A stretch of 64,000 nucleotides of DNA from Luteirhabdus pelagi (GCF_016827595.1 NZ_JAECMS010000002.1:124001-188000), one strand, 5' to 3'. Positions 25,454-35,655 are shown, numbered from the stretch's first letter. Notes: generated by a model from the sequence alone, not told the origin. Program-made: numbers and translations.

Positions 25454-27211
25454 TTACGGTTGTGCCGTAACCTTCAAATGAAGCTCTTCCAACTGCTCTT
25501 CATCCAAAACAGCAGGCGCATCGATCATAACGTCGCGACCAGCGTTATTCTTCGGAAATGCGATAAAATCGCGAATCGTTTCCTGTCCGCCCAAAATAGC
25601 CACCAATCTATCCAAACCAAAAGCGATTCCCCCGTGCGGTGGCGCTCCGTATTGAAAGGCATCCATTAAAAAGCCAAACTGCGCTTTTGCCTCTTCCTTC
25701 GTGAACCCTAGATAATCGAACATTTTCGATTGAATTTCCTTATCGAAAATACGAATGGAACCACCACCAATTTCGTTTCCGTTTAGTACCAAATCGTAGG
25801 CATTCGCCTTAACGGCACCCGGATCGTTTTTTAACAACTCCATCTGACCCGGTTTTGGAGAGGTGAACGGGTGGTGCATGGCATGATATCGCTCGGTTTC
25901 CTCATCCCATTCCAATAAGGGAAAGTCGATAACCCAGAGCGGTGCAAATTCGTCAGATTTACGGAGACCAAGACGTGTAGCCATTTCCATTCTGAGCGCA
26001 CTAAGTTGCGCTCTGGTTTGCGAAGCATCGCCAGAAAGCACACAGATTAAATCGCCTGCTTTGGCGCCGGTTTTTTTAGCCCATTTTGCTAGGTCTTCTT
26101 CATCGTAAAATTTGTCGACAGAAGATTTATACGAACCATCATCATTACAACGAACATAGACCATTCCCTTTGCTCCCACTTGAGGGCGTTTCACCCAATC
26201 GATCAGTTTATCGATATCCTTCCGACTGTATTCGTTTCCGCCAGGGATTGCAATTCCAACCACTAATTCGGCGCTGTTGAAAACATTGAAATCCTTGTGT
26301 TGGGCGACTTCATTCAATTCGCCGAACTCCATTCCGAAGCGAATGTCTGGCTTATCGTTTCCGTATTTCCGCATGGCTTCATCATACGTCATACGCGGAA
26401 ATTCATCGACCGTAACACCGTTGATTTCCTTTAGAAGATGACGCGTAAGTCCTTCAAAGGTTTGCAGAATATCTTCTTGTTCTACAAACGCCATCTCGCA
26501 GTCGATTTGCGTAAACTCCGGTTGACGGTCGGCGCGTAGGTCTTCATCGCGGAAACACTTCACAATCTGGAAGTATTTGTCCATTCCACCCACCATCAAC
26601 AATTGTTTAAAGGTTTGGGGTGACTGTGGAAGCGCATAAAACTGCCCTTCATTCATACGAGAAGGTACTATAAAGTCGCGAGCTCCTTCGGGTGTCGACT
26701 TAATAAGGTATGGTGTTTCCACTTCGATGAAATCCTTATCGGAAAGGTAGTTTCGAACGGCCATGGTAACTTTATGGCGAAACATTAGGTTATTTCGAAC
26801 AGGGGCTCGACGGATATCCAGATAGCGATACTTCATTCGAAGATCCTCACCACCATCGGTTTCCTTTTCAATAGTGAAGGGAGGGGTAAGGGAAGCATTC
26901 AAGACTTCAATTTCAGAAACGAGAATTTCAATATCGCCGGTATTCATGTTGGGGTTTTTACTTTCCCGTTCGATAACGTCACCTTTCACCTGAATGACGA
27001 ATTCGCGACCTAATCCTGAAGCGATTTCCATGACATCCTTAGACGTACGTTCTTCATCAAAAATAAGCTGCGTGATACCGTAGCGATCGCGTAAATCGAC
27101 CCAAATCATAAATCCTTTGTCTCGAATTTTCTGTACCCATCCTGAAAGGGTTACGGTTTCACCGATATTTTCGGCTCTCAATTCACCATTGGTATGCGTT
27201 CTGTACCCCAT
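25454..27211 (-). CDS. aspS: Aspartyl-tRNA synthetase
   Basis: Charges tRNA-Asp. The 585-residue class II enzyme has the bacterial layout: N-terminal OB anticodon-binding domain ([15 protein letters not shown]), catalytic core with motif 2 ([20 protein letters not shown]), the GAD insertion domain (about 290-415), the [11 protein letters not shown] block and motif 3 (GLDRLVAIL). It has its own promoter (TATCTTTG at 27247-27254). Whether it is discriminating or also charges tRNA-Asn cannot be told from the sequence alone. Confidence 0.95.
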   Translation of the reverse strand: MGYRTHTNGELRAENIGETVTLSGWVQKIRDKGFMIWVDLRDRYGITQLIFDEERTSKDVMEIASGLGREFVIQVKGDVIERESKNPNMNTGDIEILVSEIEVLNASLTPPFTIEKETDGGEDLRMKYRYLDIRRAPVRNNLMFRHKVTMAVRNYLSDKDFIEVETPYLIKSTPEGARDFIVPSRMNEGQFYALPQSPQTFKQLLMVGGMDKYFQIVKCFRDEDLRADRQPEFTQIDCEMAFVEQEDILQTFEGLTRHLLKEINGVTVDEFPRMTYDEAMRKYGNDKPDIRFGMEFGELNEVAQHKDFNVFNSAELVVGIAIPGGNEYSRKDIDKLIDWVKRPQVGAKGMVYVRCNDDGSYKSSVDKFYDEEDLAKWAKKTGAKAGDLICVLSGDASQTRAQLSALRMEMATRLGLRKSDEFAPLWVIDFPLLEWDEETERYHAMHHPFTSPKPGQMELLKNDPGAVKANAYDLVLNGNEIGGGSIRIFDKEIQSKMFDYLGFTKEEAKAQFGFLMDAFQYGAPPHGGIAFGLDRLVAILGGQETIRDFIAFPKNNAGRDVMIDAPAVLDEEQLEELHLKVTAQP

Positions 27212-27246
27212 AATTTTCTAGTGTTTAGTGGCTTTTGCAACGGGCG

Positions 27247-27254
27247 CAAAGATA
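27247..27254 (-). promoter_or_regulatory. -7 box of aspS
   Basis: TATCTTTG on the minus strand is an exact TAnnTTTG match; the leader to the ATG at 27211 would be about 30 bases. A TTTG lies 14 bases upstream, shorter than the usual spacer. Confidence 0.45.
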
Positions 27255-27288
27255 GTAAGTTCCACGGGCAAAAGAAATGGTTTGAAAT

Positions 27289-27316
27289 AAAAAGCGCCCC
27301 GATGGGAGCGCTTTTT
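27289..27316 (-). terminator. Terminator of the RND efflux operon
   Basis: Stem AAAGCGC...GCGCTTT (27291-27297 with 27308-27314), with CCC/GGG pairing inside and a T-rich tail on the minus strand. It starts just after the RND stop codon. Confidence 0.8.
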
Positions 27317-27320
27317 CACT

Positions 27321-30300
27321 TTATGCATTCTTTTGTTCTAGCTTTTTCTGCTTTCGCTTTTCCTTCTTATTGGCAAACTTCACTTTTGCTCGGTTCACCA
27401 AATAGAACATTACAGGTACCACCACTAACGTAAGGAACGTCGCGAAGATCAATCCGAAGATTACCGTCCATGCCAATGGCCCCCAGAAAATCACGTTGTC
27501 ACCTCCGATATAGATCGCAGGGTCGTAATCGGTAAACAAGCCGAAGAAGTCGATATTCAATCCAACGGCTAATGGAATCAATCCGAGTACGGTTGTGATA
27601 GCGGTAAGCAGTACCGGACGTAGACGCGATTTTCCTCCAGCTACGATTACTTCAAAGTATTGCTTTTTCGTAAGTAAACTATCGTACTCCATTTCTAAAT
27701 CCTGTTTCTTTCTATCGATCAGGATCTGGGTATAATCTATAAGTACAATGGCGTTATTCACCACAATACCCGCTAAAGAAATAATTCCCATCATGGTCAT
27801 GATGATTACGAAGTCCATTCCGAAAATTACCAATCCGAGGAATACTCCTACCAAACTCAAGACAATCGCCATTAAAATTATCAATGGCTTAGAAAGCGAG
27901 TTAAACTGTGCCACCAAAATGAGCAGAATTCCTCCCATCGCATAGAACAACGCCAACAATAGGAAACTCATATTTTCGGCTTGTTCTTCCTGTTCGCCTG
28001 TAAAGGAATACGAAATATCATCCGGCATCTCATAATTTTTGAGCTCCGACTTCAACTGATTTACGATTTCCGTTGGGTTATACCCACCCAAAACATTTGA
28101 ATACAGCGTAATAACTCGTTTTAAATCCTTTCGCTTAATCGAACTAAAGGAAGCAGTGTTTTTCTTTTCAATAAGTGAGGAAATCGGAACTTGAATAAGC
28201 TGCCCCTGATTATTCCTAAAGGTAACCGGTTGGTTGAAAAGCGCGCTCTCGTCATATCGATATTCATCAGCAAAGCGAACATTTATTTCATAATCGTCGT
28301 CGCCTTCTTTGTAGGTTGAAATCTCTTCCCCATAAATAGCGCGTCGAATGGTTTGCCCAACAGCAGCGGTAGAAACTCCTAATCGCCCTGCCTTTTCGCG
28401 GTCTACCCGAATATCGAGTTCGCGTTTTGCCTTATTCACATCAATCTTCAGCTCCTCAATACCCGCAACCCCGAGGTTCTCGATATAATCGCGCATATCT
28501 TCAGCTTGGCGAAGCATTTCCTCATAATCTTCACCTTTCAATTCAATATTGATTGGATAGCCAACAGGAGGTCCTGCTGCGTCTTTTTCAACGATAACCG
28601 AAGCACCGGGGAAGCCTTTCACTGCATCGCGCACCTCAGCCAAAACCGTACTACTTTTCACTCCACGCCGATCCTGAAACTCACGCATGGATAGGGTAAC
28701 TTTTCCTTTATGAGGCATTTCATTCGACTGTCCGCCGTCGGTCTGCGGGTTTCCAGCGCCTTCGCCTACCTGACTAATAGCCGATTCGACCATAAAATTG
28801 TAGCCATCTTCATCTTCATACTTCTCGATAGCCTTATAAATACGCTGCTCGATTTTCTTAGTGAGCTCGTTTGTTTTTTCAATATCCGTTCCCTGTGGAT
28901 ATTCGATATACGTGATAATTTGATTCGGTTCATTCTCTGGAAAGAACAATACATTAGGTTGGGCCACTCCCACTAAAACAAAAGACAGGAATAACATTCC
29001 TATGGTTCCAAAGAAAAACAGATATGCCTTTCTTCCTCGAAGTGCATACTTAAGCGTTCTTTCATAAAGGTTTTCCAACTTTTTAAGGGCCGTAAACTGA
29101 AAGTAATCGACTGCCCTAGAAAGGAAGTATTTATATACCCATAACATGATGGCTGAAAGAATGGCAAGGTTTCCAAACCCTCGTAGCCCAGCGACATCGA
29201 GAGAGAAACCAGCCACCAATAGGATAGCACCCACACCTGCAAGGATCAAGCTCCACCGTACCAGTTTTCGCTTCGTTAAGGATTCTTCCTCTGTTTGCAT
29301 GAAACGAGAGGTTAGCATGGAATTGATAATTAATGCTACGAAAAGTGATGAACCTAGTACCACTGAAAGCGTAATCGGGAAGAATATCATAAACTTACCG
29401 ATAAGTCCAGGCCATAACCCTAATGGGAAGAAAGCGGCCAAGGTCGTGGCTGTTGAAGCGATAATCGGCCAAGCGATTTCACCCATTCCTTGTTTGGCTG
29501 CCTTGTTTCGCGGCATACCTTCACTCATTAAGGTATATACGTTTTCTACTACTACAATTCCGTTATCCACCAGCATTCCAAGCCCCATCACCAAGCCGAA
29601 CAACACCATAGTATTTAAGGTGAAGCCAAAACTCGATAGGATAAAGAGCGACATCAGCATCGATAAGGGGATTGCGAAACCAACGAATAGTGAGTTTCGA
29701 AATCCTAGGAAAAACATCAACACCAAGACTACCAAAATAACTCCAAAGATGATGTTATTCACCAAGTCGTCTACTTGATTTTGCGTTTTTATGGACTGGT
29801 CGTTCGATAGTGAAATATGCAAGCCCTCTGGTAAGTATTCTTCTTGCTCCACTTCAATAATTTCCTTGATCTGCTCTACGGCTTCGATCATATTCTTTCC
29901 GGCGCGTTTCTTCACATCAAGCATCACCACGGGTTCGCCATATTCTCGCGCGAAGGTGGTCGCATCTTTTTCCTTAAAGTTGATATCGGCAATATCTTTC
30001 AGAAAAATAATACCTCCATCGCGTTTCACGACGACGTTTTGCAGTTCCTGGGGATCATCGATTTCACCGATAATACGGATGTTCTTTTGCACACCATTAC
30101 TGATCACATTTCCACCAGAAATAGTATTATTTTCGCCACGAACGGCATTCACGATATCGGTAAAGCTCACTTTTGAAGCCGTCATTTTATAAATGTCGAC
30201 CGCAATCTCAACCTCCATATCCTCAGCTCCACGAATGGAAGCTTCCTTTATCTGCGGAAGCAATTCAATCTTATCCTGAAGATATTCGGCATAATCCTTC

Positions 30301-30800
30301 AACTGTTGCGTTGGATAATCGCCCGTAAGGTTAATGTTGAGAATTGGTTGTTCTTCGGAAAGGTTTAGATCGAAGACGTTCGGTTCCACCTTTGCGCCAT
30401 TGTCCATCGTAGGCCAAGTAGTTTCGGCCTTTACCAAATCGACTTTATCCTTCACGCGCTGCTTTGCGGTCGGGATTTCGATATCTTCTTCAAACTCTAC
30501 AATTACTATCGAATAATCCTGAAGTGTGGTAGAGGTAATTTCCTTTACTCCACCAATATCACTGAATTCTTCCTCCAACGGTTCGGTGATAAACTTTTCA
30601 ACATCCTCTGCAGAGTTTCCTGGATTCACAGAACTTACATAGATCTTGGTTTCCACAATCTCTGGAAAGGATTCCCGAGGCATGGTATAATAGGCGAAAG
30701 CTCCCAAGAACATAATGATGGCGATAATTACATACACCGTCATCTTGTTATCGATGGCCCACGAGGATATTTTAAATTCTTTATAGGGATTCTTGCTCAT
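27321..30800 (-). CDS. RND-family efflux permease (AcrB/MexB-like)
   Basis: A 1159-residue inner-membrane proton-driven exporter, longer than AcrB (about 1050) because of an extra hydrophobic stretch in the middle (around residues 505-565, SLILAGVGAILLVAGFS and following) and a basic tail. The usual 12 spans and two large periplasmic loops can be traced; TM4 carries the proton-relay Asp in GMLVDNGIVVVEN. The GPPVGYPINIELKG block marks the second loop. It pairs with the MFP (11-base gap) and TolC genes upstream under a TetR regulator. The substrate is unknown; drugs, bile-like compounds or lipids are all possible. Confidence 0.93.
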   Translation of the reverse strand: MSKNPYKEFKISSWAIDNKMTVYVIIAIIMFLGAFAYYTMPRESFPEIVETKIYVSSVNPGNSAEDVEKFITEPLEEEFSDIGGVKEITSTTLQDYSIVIVEFEEDIEIPTAKQRVKDKVDLVKAETTWPTMDNGAKVEPNVFDLNLSEEQPILNINLTGDYPTQQLKDYAEYLQDKIELLPQIKEASIRGAEDMEVEIAVDIYKMTASKVSFTDIVNAVRGENNTISGGNVISNGVQKNIRIIGEIDDPQELQNVVVKRDGGIIFLKDIADINFKEKDATTFAREYGEPVVMLDVKKRAGKNMIEAVEQIKEIIEVEQEEYLPEGLHISLSNDQSIKTQNQVDDLVNNIIFGVILVVLVLMFFLGFRNSLFVGFAIPLSMLMSLFILSSFGFTLNTMVLFGLVMGLGMLVDNGIVVVENVYTLMSEGMPRNKAAKQGMGEIAWPIIASTATTLAAFFPLGLWPGLIGKFMIFFPITLSVVLGSSLFVALIINSMLTSRFMQTEEESLTKRKLVRWSLILAGVGAILLVAGFSLDVAGLRGFGNLAILSAIMLWVYKYFLSRAVDYFQFTALKKLENLYERTLKYALRGRKAYLFFFGTIGMLFLSFVLVGVAQPNVLFFPENEPNQIITYIEYPQGTDIEKTNELTKKIEQRIYKAIEKYEDEDGYNFMVESAISQVGEGAGNPQTDGGQSNEMPHKGKVTLSMREFQDRRGVKSSTVLAEVRDAVKGFPGASVIVEKDAAGPPVGYPINIELKGEDYEEMLRQAEDMRDYIENLGVAGIEELKIDVNKAKRELDIRVDREKAGRLGVSTAAVGQTIRRAIYGEEISTYKEGDDDYEINVRFADEYRYDESALFNQPVTFRNNQGQLIQVPISSLIEKKNTASFSSIKRKDLKRVITLYSNVLGGYNPTEIVNQLKSELKNYEMPDDISYSFTGEQEEQAENMSFLLLALFYAMGGILLILVAQFNSLSKPLIILMAIVLSLVGVFLGLVIFGMDFVIIMTMMGIISLAGIVVNNAIVLIDYTQILIDRKKQDLEMEYDSLLTKKQYFEVIVAGGKSRLRPVLLTAITTVLGLIPLAVGLNIDFFGLFTDYDPAIYIGGDNVIFWGPLAWTVIFGLIFATFLTLVVVPVMFYLVNRAKVKFANKKEKRKQKKLEQKNA

Positions 30801-30811
30801 CTCGTCCGCTT

Positions 30812-31981
30812 TTACTGATTTTGATAGCTAACCAACTGACCGTCGCGTAAGGATTTTGCACCTTCTACAATAACGGTATCGCCAGCTTTGATTCCACTTT
30901 TTACTTCAATTTGATTGCCGTAGTTCAAGCCCGTTTCTAAAATAACACGCTTTGCCGTTCCGGTACTGTCTGTTTTAGGAACATATAAATAGGCGATAGA
31001 CTCTCCACGTGAGTTTTCCTGGAGGATATTCTCTGGAATGGTTATAGCGTCTTCCTGTGTATAGTCGTTCACCTTCACCGTAGCGATCATATTAGGTTTC
31101 ACCAAGCCGTCCTTATTTGGAATTTCGATTTCAACATCGAAGGTTCGGTTGTCGGGATTGATATAATTTCCAACCTGACGAACCTTTCCGTCGAATTCCT
31201 CCCCAATGGCTGATAGGCGCACTTTCACCTCGGTACCTTTGTTGACGCTTTTCAAATAATTCTCTGGGATACTCGCCTTCACATACATATCGCTTAGGTT
31301 CACGATGCGAAGCACTTGCGATTGACCCGCACTTACTACCTGACCTTCTTCTGCGATTACATTATCCACTTCGCCACTAAAAGGCGCTTTAATGGTAGTT
31401 TTTGCTAATTGAGAACGTATTTGCTGAGCCGCTTTTTCAGCTGCTTCAAAATTAGTCTGCGCTTGAAGGTATTGGATTTCGGAGCCAATTTTCTGTTCCC
31501 ACAACCGCTTTTGGCGCTCATAAGTCGTTTTAGCCAATGCTACCTGCGATTCCTGTTGGGCTAACTGACTTGAAAGGCCGCCGTCGTCGATTTTCGCCAA
31601 GATTTGCCCTTTACGAACCTTTTGCCCTTCATCTACATACACGTTCGTTAAAACGCCTGAGTATTCTGGAAAAAGAACGATGTTCTGGTCGGTTTCCACA
31701 TCGCCCTGAACTTCTACAAAGTGCTTGAATAGTGTGTCCTGTACGGTTTCAACAGTGACTAATTGTGCAGCGCGTTTGTTTTCTTTCTTTTGAATATAGG
31801 TTGTTAGCTTATCCAATTCTTCGTTCAGCTGCTGCTGCTGTTCGTTGAGTTCGGCCCGTCTTTGTTTGATTGCCGAAAGGTCTCCCTGCTCGATCAAGCT
31901 ATCGACAGAAGCGTTGTTGCCGCCATCGCCACAGGCTACCAATACTAGTGCGATGCTGAAAAAGGTTAAAAAGTATTTCAT
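30812..31981 (-). CDS. RND membrane-fusion (periplasmic adaptor) lipoprotein
   Basis: A 389-residue adaptor linking the inner-membrane pump to the TolC channel. The start is taken at the ATG at 31981, which begins a clear lipoprotein signal (MKYFLTFFSIALVLVAC, Cys17); the upstream ATG at 32011 would bury it. A coiled hairpin (about 25-60 and 140-185), a lipoyl/barrel-sandwich domain (VLTNVYVDEGQKVRKGQILAKID; PFSGEVDNVIAEEGQVV) and beta-barrel domains follow. It is the third gene of the TetR-TolC-MFP-RND unit. Confidence 0.92.
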   Translation of the reverse strand: MKYFLTFFSIALVLVACGDGGNNASVDSLIEQGDLSAIKQRRAELNEQQQQLNEELDKLTTYIQKKENKRAAQLVTVETVQDTLFKHFVEVQGDVETDQNIVLFPEYSGVLTNVYVDEGQKVRKGQILAKIDDGGLSSQLAQQESQVALAKTTYERQKRLWEQKIGSEIQYLQAQTNFEAAEKAAQQIRSQLAKTTIKAPFSGEVDNVIAEEGQVVSAGQSQVLRIVNLSDMYVKASIPENYLKSVNKGTEVKVRLSAIGEEFDGKVRQVGNYINPDNRTFDVEIEIPNKDGLVKPNMIATVKVNDYTQEDAITIPENILQENSRGESIAYLYVPKTDSTGTAKRVILETGLNYGNQIEVKSGIKAGDTVIVEGAKSLRDGQLVSYQNQ

Positions 31982-32017
31982 TACTGTTAGATTTTTGTTT
32001 CGGTTGATCATCTATGA

Positions 32018-33403
32018 TTAATATCTATCTCTAAGGGTTTCCGATTCTATTCGCAAATCAGGTGTGTTCAGTAAGGTTTCCAACGCTGCTTTCCCGTTGA
32101 TTACATCCAGCATGCTTTGAAAATACTGCTGTTGGGCATTGTATAATTGGGTTTGCGCCTGACGTAAATCGAAACTAGTGGAAATTCCTTCGGAAAACTT
32201 CGTCTGGTTTTTACGTTCGATACGTTCTGCCAAGGCTAAATTTTCCTTCGCATTTTCATATTTTTCAATAGCGAATTTGTAGTCGCTACGTGCTCTTGTA
32301 ACATCTAGGCGCACATTTTGAACGGTTTGTTCCAAATCGGTTTCAGCTTGATCCAAGGCAATCTTTGCCCGTTGTGTTCGTGCACTTCGTTGAAGACTGC
32401 TGAAAATCGGAATACTCATATTCACCCCGAGCACGGACGATTGAAACCATTCTTGGTTATCGTTTAAGAAAGTGAAGGAATCGCTATTCCCCTGTGCCGC
32501 ATAATTCAAAAAGCCTGATATGGTAGGAAGCGCCTTGCTCTTTTCCAGTTTTAATTCCAAATCGCGTTGCCTTGTTAGGTTATAAGCAATTTTATAATCG
32601 ACGTTTTCTTCAATTGTTAAGGAATCTTCCAAAAATTCCAACGAAATATTTTGTTCCGCCAGATTATCCAAATCCTGTGTTAGCGTCACCGGTATATCGA
32701 CAGTTAGTCCGAGCGCTACTTTAAACATTTGTCGGGCGATTATCTCGCTACGACGGGCATTGCTGAGTTGAGTTTCAATATCGAGCAAAGTAATTTCGAG
32801 TTGTTCGACACTCTCTTCTTCCGTTAGGCCATTCTCGAAAATCTTACGTGTTTCAAAGAGGTTATCCTCTAAATTCGCTTTGTTCTTTTCAAAGATGGCG
32901 ACTAATTCTTCAGCCAACAGCACACTTCCGTAGGCATTAATGACGCCTTTTCGAACCTCTAAACGCGTTTTTTCATTGGAGTTTTCAGAAAAATCGAGAA
33001 ACGCCTGGGCTGCTTGCAGTCCGACCAAATAACTTCCATCAAAAATCAATTGGTTTAAAGTAGCCACTGCATTCATATTCTGCTGGGTTCCAAAAACGAC
33101 AGGCACAAAGGTTCCCGGAGGTCCTCCCGTAATTTCCGCGGGAAGCAGGGTTACGGGTTGTTTCAGGTTGTTTCGATACGAAATATCGGCGCTAATCTGC
33201 GGCAACCCCGTTGCCGTGGTTTCCCACTTCTGCTTTAGGGCCTTTGCAATATCGCGTCTGGCATTGATAGCTGTAAAGCTACTATCCAATGCGAATTCGA
33301 CAGCTTCTTCAATCGTAAACGCGTACTGCTGCTGTTGCTGTGTTTGCGCCTGGGCGCTCGATAGGATAAAAAGCAAACTGATAACAGTTAGGATTCTAGT
33401 CAT
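32018..33403 (-). CDS. TolC-family outer-membrane efflux protein
   Basis: A 461-residue outer-membrane channel. After a signal peptide (MTRILTVISLLFILSSAQAQ) and a Gln-rich spacer, two OEP repeats of long helices with short beta segments follow (AVEFALDSSFTAINARRDI...; ANLEDNLFETRKIFENG; FDLRQAQTQLYNAQQQYF). It forms the exit duct of the tripartite pump with the MFP and RND proteins. Its start overlaps the stop of the TetR gene by 8 bases, which implies translational coupling. Confidence 0.92.
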   Translation of the reverse strand: MTRILTVISLLFILSSAQAQTQQQQQYAFTIEEAVEFALDSSFTAINARRDIAKALKQKWETTATGLPQISADISYRNNLKQPVTLLPAEITGGPPGTFVPVVFGTQQNMNAVATLNQLIFDGSYLVGLQAAQAFLDFSENSNEKTRLEVRKGVINAYGSVLLAEELVAIFEKNKANLEDNLFETRKIFENGLTEEESVEQLEITLLDIETQLSNARRSEIIARQMFKVALGLTVDIPVTLTQDLDNLAEQNISLEFLEDSLTIEENVDYKIAYNLTRQRDLELKLEKSKALPTISGFLNYAAQGNSDSFTFLNDNQEWFQSSVLGVNMSIPIFSSLQRSARTQRAKIALDQAETDLEQTVQNVRLDVTRARSDYKFAIEKYENAKENLALAERIERKNQTKFSEGISTSFDLRQAQTQLYNAQQQYFQSMLDVINGKAALETLLNTPDLRIESETLRDRY

Positions 33404-34004
33404 CGTGGTGAGTCTTTATGAATTTTTCCAATGTTTTTAGGCCTTCTTTGGTTACGATACCGCGAAGGTGGTATTCTAGATATTCTTCCATAAGTTCATG
33501 CTTCGGAAACAGTTCTAACGGGAATAAGGTATCGTCCTTGATACCATTGATCCCCATGAAATATACTCTTGACACAAACTCCACATTCAAGTCGTCGCGA
33601 TACACCCCTTTTTCAATTCCCTTTTCAATATTCTGAACAGTACATTCGTGCATTTTTTCGAATTGCATGCCACGTAACATTTCGAATATATCGGGATAAT
33701 ATTTTTGTAATTGATATTGAGGAGAAGAGCGTTCATTTTTCAATTGGGTCAGTGCAAATTTCTTAATTTCGTAGAGTTCTTCAATGGGATTGTCGTATTG
33801 TTCTCGAATATGATCAATGCCACAGGTAATACTATGGTAAACACTAAGAACTGCCTCTTTCACCAGTTCCGTCTTATTCTTAAAATGGGCATATATCGTC
33901 TTTTTCGATATTCCCATAGCTTCCGCTATATCATCCATGGTTACGCTCTTAAAACCATAGTGGATAAACATGTCGGCCGCTTTTTGTGCAATCTTCTCTT
34001 TCAT
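33396..34004 (-). CDS. TetR/AcrR-family repressor of the efflux operon
   Basis: A 202-residue regulator with a TetR helix-turn-helix (about residues 5-50; KSVTMDDIAEAMGISKKTIYAHF) and an all-helical ligand-binding domain. I use the ATG at 34004, since the longer reading begins with a TTG inside the -7 region. It is the first gene of the efflux operon, and a 9-bp perfect inverted repeat overlaps its promoter, so self-repression relieved by a pump substrate is likely. Confidence 0.92.
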   Translation of the reverse strand: MKEKIAQKAADMFIHYGFKSVTMDDIAEAMGISKKTIYAHFKNKTELVKEAVLSVYHSITCGIDHIREQYDNPIEELYEIKKFALTQLKNERSSPQYQLQKYYPDIFEMLRGMQFEKMHECTVQNIEKGIEKGVYRDDLNVEFVSRVYFMGINGIKDDTLFPLELFPKHELMEEYLEYHLRGIVTKEGLKTLEKFIKTHHDD

Positions 34005-34013
34005 AATGGAGCG

Positions 34014-34044
34014 CAAATATACTATCAGGAAACTTACAATACAA
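34014..34044 (-). promoter_or_regulatory. Promoter of the TetR-efflux operon
   Basis: On the minus strand TTG (34044-34042), 20 bases, then TATATTTG (34021-34014), an exact -7 box. Transcription would begin only a few bases before the ATG at 34004. The operator at 34027-34056 covers the spacer and -33 element. Confidence 0.65.
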
Positions 34045-34056
34045 AAAAAGTTTCCT
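34027..34056. promoter_or_regulatory. TetR operator palindrome
   Basis: Perfect 9-bp inverted repeat AGGAAACTT (34027-34035) and AAGTTTCCT (34048-34056) with a 12-base spacer. Its position across the promoter is what a TetR-type repressor needs to block transcription. Confidence 0.75.
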
Positions 34057-34151
34057 AAGTTTTACAATTATTTAACAATGGGGTTCTTTATTTTAAGGTT
34101 GCGATTTGGTGGCAAGGTTGAAGTTCTTGTATTTTAGCGCAAAAATTGCCG

Positions 34152-35126
34152 ATGGAACACCTATCCAAATATAGCGATGCGCTTCGAAAGCGATTGGAAG
34201 AAACAGTTGCGGTTCAGGAACCCGAACAACTGTACGAGCCTATTCGATATATTTTGAAATTGGGTGGAAAGCGACTACGACCAACCTTGACCCTATTAAG
34301 TTGTGATTTTTTTTCAGATGAATATGAAAAGGCCATGAATGCCGCTTTGGCCGTTGAACTATTTCACAACTTTTCGTTGATTCATGACGATATTATGGAT
34401 GAGGCGCCCTTGCGAAGAGGAAAGGAAACCGTTCATGAACGCTGGGACCTCAACACCGGAATTCTTTCTGGCGATGCCATGTTGATATTAGCCTATCAGC
34501 TATTTGAATATTACGAACCTGCACTCTTTCAACAATTGGCTATTCTCTTCAGCAAAACAGCTATCCAAGTATGCGAGGGACAGCAATACGATATCGATTT
34601 TGAGAATCGTGATGATGTTACCCTTCTAGAATACTTGAAAATGATCGAATACAAAACGGCTGTCCTTATTGGTGCTGCCATGAAAATGGGAGCAATTGTA
34701 GCGGGCGCTTCCGAGAGCTGCAAAAAGAACATCTATGCTTTCGGTTTGAATTTGGGTATGGCATTTCAATTACAAGACGATTATCTGGATGCTTTCGGCG
34801 ATCCTAAAACCTTCGGAAAACAAGTAGGTGGTGATATTATTTCAAATAAAAAAACCTATTTATACTTAAAAGCGTACGAAAATAGCAATCAGATGCAGGC
34901 CGATGAGCTCGACGGTTTATATAGCATTCACCCAAAAGATCCCAGCGACAAAATCGCTTCGGTAAAAATGATATTTCAGCATTCTGGAGCGGCAAAAGCC
35001 ATTCAACAAGAAATAGAAACCTACACTGAAAAAGCAAATGAAGTATTGGAGGCTATCAATATTTCACCAGAAAACAAGCAAAAACTTAGGGAGTTCGGTG
35101 ATTGGTTGATGAAGCGGAATGTGTAG
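34152..35126 (+). CDS. Polyprenyl diphosphate synthase
   Basis: A 324-residue trans-prenyltransferase that extends allylic diphosphates with isopentenyl diphosphate, probably making the side chain of menaquinone. Both aspartate-rich motifs are present: the first in SLIHDDIMDEAPLRRG (around residue 80) and the second in LQDDYLDAFGD. GGKRLRP near residue 38 is also typical. Residues before the first motif (ALAVELFHNFSLIHDD) lack bulky aromatics at the -4 and -5 sites, which fits long-chain products. I use the ATG at 34152 rather than the TTG at 34146. Confidence 0.9.
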   Translation: MEHLSKYSDALRKRLEETVAVQEPEQLYEPIRYILKLGGKRLRPTLTLLSCDFFSDEYEKAMNAALAVELFHNFSLIHDDIMDEAPLRRGKETVHERWDLNTGILSGDAMLILAYQLFEYYEPALFQQLAILFSKTAIQVCEGQQYDIDFENRDDVTLLEYLKMIEYKTAVLIGAAMKMGAIVAGASESCKKNIYAFGLNLGMAFQLQDDYLDAFGDPKTFGKQVGGDIISNKKTYLYLKAYENSNQMQADELDGLYSIHPKDPSDKIASVKMIFQHSGAAKAIQQEIETYTEKANEVLEAINISPENKQKLREFGDWLMKRNV

Positions 35127-35127
35127 T

Positions 35128-35655
35128 CTAAAAATAAACTCTTACAAACGGCCCCCAAGCACTAGCGTAGATATCATCTTCCTGCTTAAATAATACATTA
35201 TATCGTGCCCCGACCGTTACAGTGCCGGTCCGAAATCCGGCACCGATGAAAAGCGCAGTATTCCAAAAATCATTTTCTTCCGTAACATCTAAGAACTCAC
35301 TTTCTTGATTTACCCGCAATTGCTCCAGCTCGGCTGATAACTGAATTTCCCGAATAGGGTTAAAAAGCGTAATAATACTTCCACCATACATTGTAGACCG
35401 AAATGTGTCATCGGATTGATAGCTAAACAGCAACCCTGGACCAACGCTGAAATACGGATTTACATCATAAATAGCACTAGGCGCAATGGAACCCATAAAA
35501 AAACCATTTCCAAAAGCAAGCCCTAGTCCACCTCCAAATCGCACATTTTGCCAAAAATTTGTGGTTGACTGCTCCTGAGTTGCCTTTTGGGATTGGCAGG
35601 TAAAAACAACCACAAGTGTCAGAAAAAGAAATAAGCTGTAGGTGAGGCGTTTCAT
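35128..35655 (-). CDS. Small outer-membrane beta-barrel-like protein
   Basis: A 175-residue exported protein with a signal peptide or lipoprotein signal (MKRLTYSLFLFLTLVVVFTCQSQ, possible Cys20) and alternating beta strands (GGGLGLAFGNGFFMGSIAPS; YFSVGPGLLFSYQ; GTVTVGARYNVLF) ending in VRVYF, as in small 8-strand barrels. Relatives are sometimes named alpha-ketoglutarate decarboxylase, apparently because they sit next to sucA; nothing in the sequence supports enzyme activity. It is divergent from sucA and its stop lies next to that of the prenyl synthase. Confidence 0.75.
   Translation of the reverse strand: MKRLTYSLFLFLTLVVVFTCQSQKATQEQSTTNFWQNVRFGGGLGLAFGNGFFMGSIAPSAIYDVNPYFSVGPGLLFSYQSDDTFRSTMYGGSIITLFNPIREIQLSAELEQLRVNQESEFLDVTEENDFWNTALFIGAGFRTGTVTVGARYNVLFKQEDDIYASAWGPFVRVYF

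Noticed and set aside
29146..29778. Long open frame (210 codons) on the plus strand inside the RND permease gene
   Set aside because: It is antisense to an intact, well-recognised efflux gene; its peptide is Ser/Thr/Pro/Lys-rich without known motifs, as expected for the complement of a membrane-protein gene.
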